Source: a virus
Length of the DNA: 23,059 nucleotides
IMG/VR virus record: IMGVR_UViG_3300030382_000436
Span: 1 to 23,059 of that record
Direction: 5' to 3' (one strand)
Made by a program: the position numbers and the translations under genes. Under the pieces are notes generated by a model. That model was not told where the DNA came from. It saw only the letters and a program-made list of their open reading frames with translations, and did no database searches. Below are positions 22,060-23,059 of the stretch, one piece after another. The stretch's first letter is position 1, and every line of letters begins with the position of its first letter.

Positions 22060-22697
22060 AATAATTTTATTTGTGATGTTTTTTCTTTTATTCTTTCAAT
22101 GGTTTTTTTATAATAATTTTCGTCAATTTCAATTCCAACAAATTCTTTACAACCAAATAAATAACTTGCAATAGCAGAACTACCAGAACCAAGATGTGTG
22201 TCAATTATTTTGTCTTCTTTTGTTGCGTAATCAAGTAATAATTTTTCATAAAGTTTGATGTGTTTTTGCGTTGGATGAATTTTACCTTTGAATTTATAAT
22301 CAACTTTCAATTTACCATCAAAACCATAAGTGTTTCCAAAATCTGTAAAATTTATCATTTTAGTTTTTATATCCAATGAAGTCCACGCAAGTTCAAATTC
22401 AAAACATTTTTTCTCCTTTCGCCACTTGTGTTGTCTTTCTGTTTTATTCCAACAAATCCAATTTTGTGATATTGGTAAATTGAAATAGTTACCACCCCAG
22501 ATAATCTGATTTTTTGATACTCTAAATAGTTCGGTGAAGTATTTTTTAGATGGTATTTCTTTATCCCATTTTGCTATATTTATACCATAAGGAGGATCAA
22601 TAACCGCCAAATCAAAATAATTATCTTGATATTCTTTCATTATATCTAAGCAATCAGCATTTATTATTTTAAGATTTTTGTTTTGATATTCTTTCAT
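22056..22697 (-). CDS. DNA methyltransferase, beta-class, DPPY
   Basis: From the start used here this is a 213-residue protein. It has IDPPYGINIAKWD (motif IV at 34-37), a WGGNYF and WICWNK stretch, HPTQK (141-145), motif I DTHLGSGSS (about 166-174) and GIEID (188-192). Motif IV before motif I puts it in the beta class of N6-adenine/N4-cytosine enzymes. The short target region suggests a simple recognition site. An in-frame ATG at 22709 would add MDQK. I prefer 22697 because it makes the typical ATGA overlap with the previous stop and because the same start-region sequence (TGAAAGAATATCAA) occurs at the next gene's start. Likely role: self-modification against host restriction. Confidence 0.9.
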   Translation of the reverse strand: MKEYQNKNLKIINADCLDIMKEYQDNYFDLAVIDPPYGINIAKWDKEIPSKKYFTELFRVSKNQIIWGGNYFNLPISQNWICWNKTERQHKWRKEKKCFEFELAWTSLDIKTKMINFTDFGNTYGFDGKLKVDYKFKGKIHPTQKHIKLYEKLLLDYATKEDKIIDTHLGSGSSAIASYLFGCKEFVGIEIDENYYKKTIERIKEKTSQIKLF

Positions 22698-23059
22698 TTT
22701 TTGATCCATTTTTGACCTGCGTTTGGATTGTATTCTGTTGTATATCCTAAATTCTTGAGATGCTTTTCATATTCTTTTTTGGATGAATCGTCCATTCTTT
22801 TCATAAGCAATGAATCAAAATAGTCTGGAAACCTTGACTTTTGTTTGTTAAAATTATTACTTGACCATCGTTTTAATCTTAATGGAATAGAGAATGTTTT
22901 TTCCATTTCAGCACGAAATTTACTTCCTGACTTATTTTTTTCTGTCCAATACAAGAAGAAGTTTTTTTTATCTTCATCACTAACACCACTTATTGATTGG
23001 ATTGATTTGTTAAAATCAATTATTCTTTCTTCTATACTTTTACTTTTCTTTACTTTTAC
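22694..23059 (-). CDS. C-terminal part of a phage protein, possibly replication-related, cut by the right edge
   Basis: The frame is open from the window edge to its stop at 22694-22696, giving about 121 visible residues. A TTG at 22954 is one possible internal start, but the 35 codons before it are open and read naturally (…KSIEERIIDFNKSIQSI, then SGVSDEDKKNFFLYW), so the true start lies beyond the edge. The segment FFLYWTEKNKSGSKFRAE followed by EKTFSIPLRLKRW resembles a C-terminal stretch of primosome or replication-initiator-like proteins in Bacteroidota phages. I hold that only loosely. It overlaps the methyltransferase by 4 bases. Confidence 0.55.
   Translation of the reverse strand, partial: VKVKKSKSIEERIIDFNKSIQSISGVSDEDKKNFFLYWTEKNKSGSKFRAEMEKTFSIPLRLKRWSSNNFNKQKSRFPDYFDSLLMKRMDDSSKKEYEKHLKNLGYTTEYNPNAGQKWIKK

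Noticed and set aside
21712-22697. Restriction-modification pair formed by the methyltransferase and VRR-NUC protein
   Set aside because: VRR-NUC domains are mostly structure-specific repair-type nucleases, and nothing shows sequence-specific cutting or a target-recognition part, so adjacency alone does not support it.
1-23059. CRISPR array, tRNA, diversity-generating retroelement or integrase
   Set aside because: I saw no regular repeat-spacer pattern, cloverleaf, reverse transcriptase or recombinase sequence on either strand.

Overview
The window is a continuous, gene-dense piece of a tailed double-stranded DNA phage or prophage. Every gene I can support lies on the minus strand, so transcription runs from position 23059 towards 1. 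The DNA is AT-rich. Starts are often preceded by A/T runs rather than strong Shine-Dalgarno sites, several genes use TTG starts, and many structural proteins have the character of phages of Bacteroidota, especially Flavobacteriia. I therefore infer a flavobacterial siphovirus. The host is an inference. A large terminase of the PBSX/Terminase_3 type, a short tape-measure protein and an HK97-type capsid set support a siphovirus. No integrase, repressor, lysis gene, tRNA or CRISPR array is visible.

Region 1 (23059 to about 18556) is the early-to-middle accessory block. It holds the end of a possible replication protein, a DNA methyltransferase, a VRR-NUC nuclease, an unknown protein, a sigma-70-like regulator, a 31-residue membrane peptide, two unknown proteins (one Cys-rich), a 51-residue zinc-ribbon-like protein, an HNH nuclease, a ParB-domain/methyltransferase fusion and a 45-residue basic protein. 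Nearly all of these genes overlap their neighbour by a few bases, which points to translational coupling.

Region 2 (18509 to 15334) is packaging plus modification: a candidate small terminase, the large terminase, and two tandem, clearly related DNA methyltransferases that share a perfect 52-bp direct repeat at their 3' ends.

Region 3 (15314 to 6818) is the tail module: a chaperone-like pair, a tail-terminator-like protein, an HK97-gp10-like tail completion protein, two large tail-tip proteins (488 and 1178 aa), a small protein and the tape measure. Region 4 (6785 to 1) is the head module: XkdF-type protease, acidic scaffold, major capsid protein, a 204-aa structural protein bracketed by two rho-independent terminators, three small or unknown genes, the portal with a C-terminal extension, a head-tail adaptor, and the start of a further gene cut by the left edge.

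The protein families are mostly ordinary for such a phage. The unusual points are the number of methyltransferases (four in about 7.4 kb, two of them a recent-looking duplication), the head genes lying downstream of the tail genes, seven small genes threaded through gene overlaps, and terminators placed around the 204-aa gene. I did not find a convincing wholly new system.
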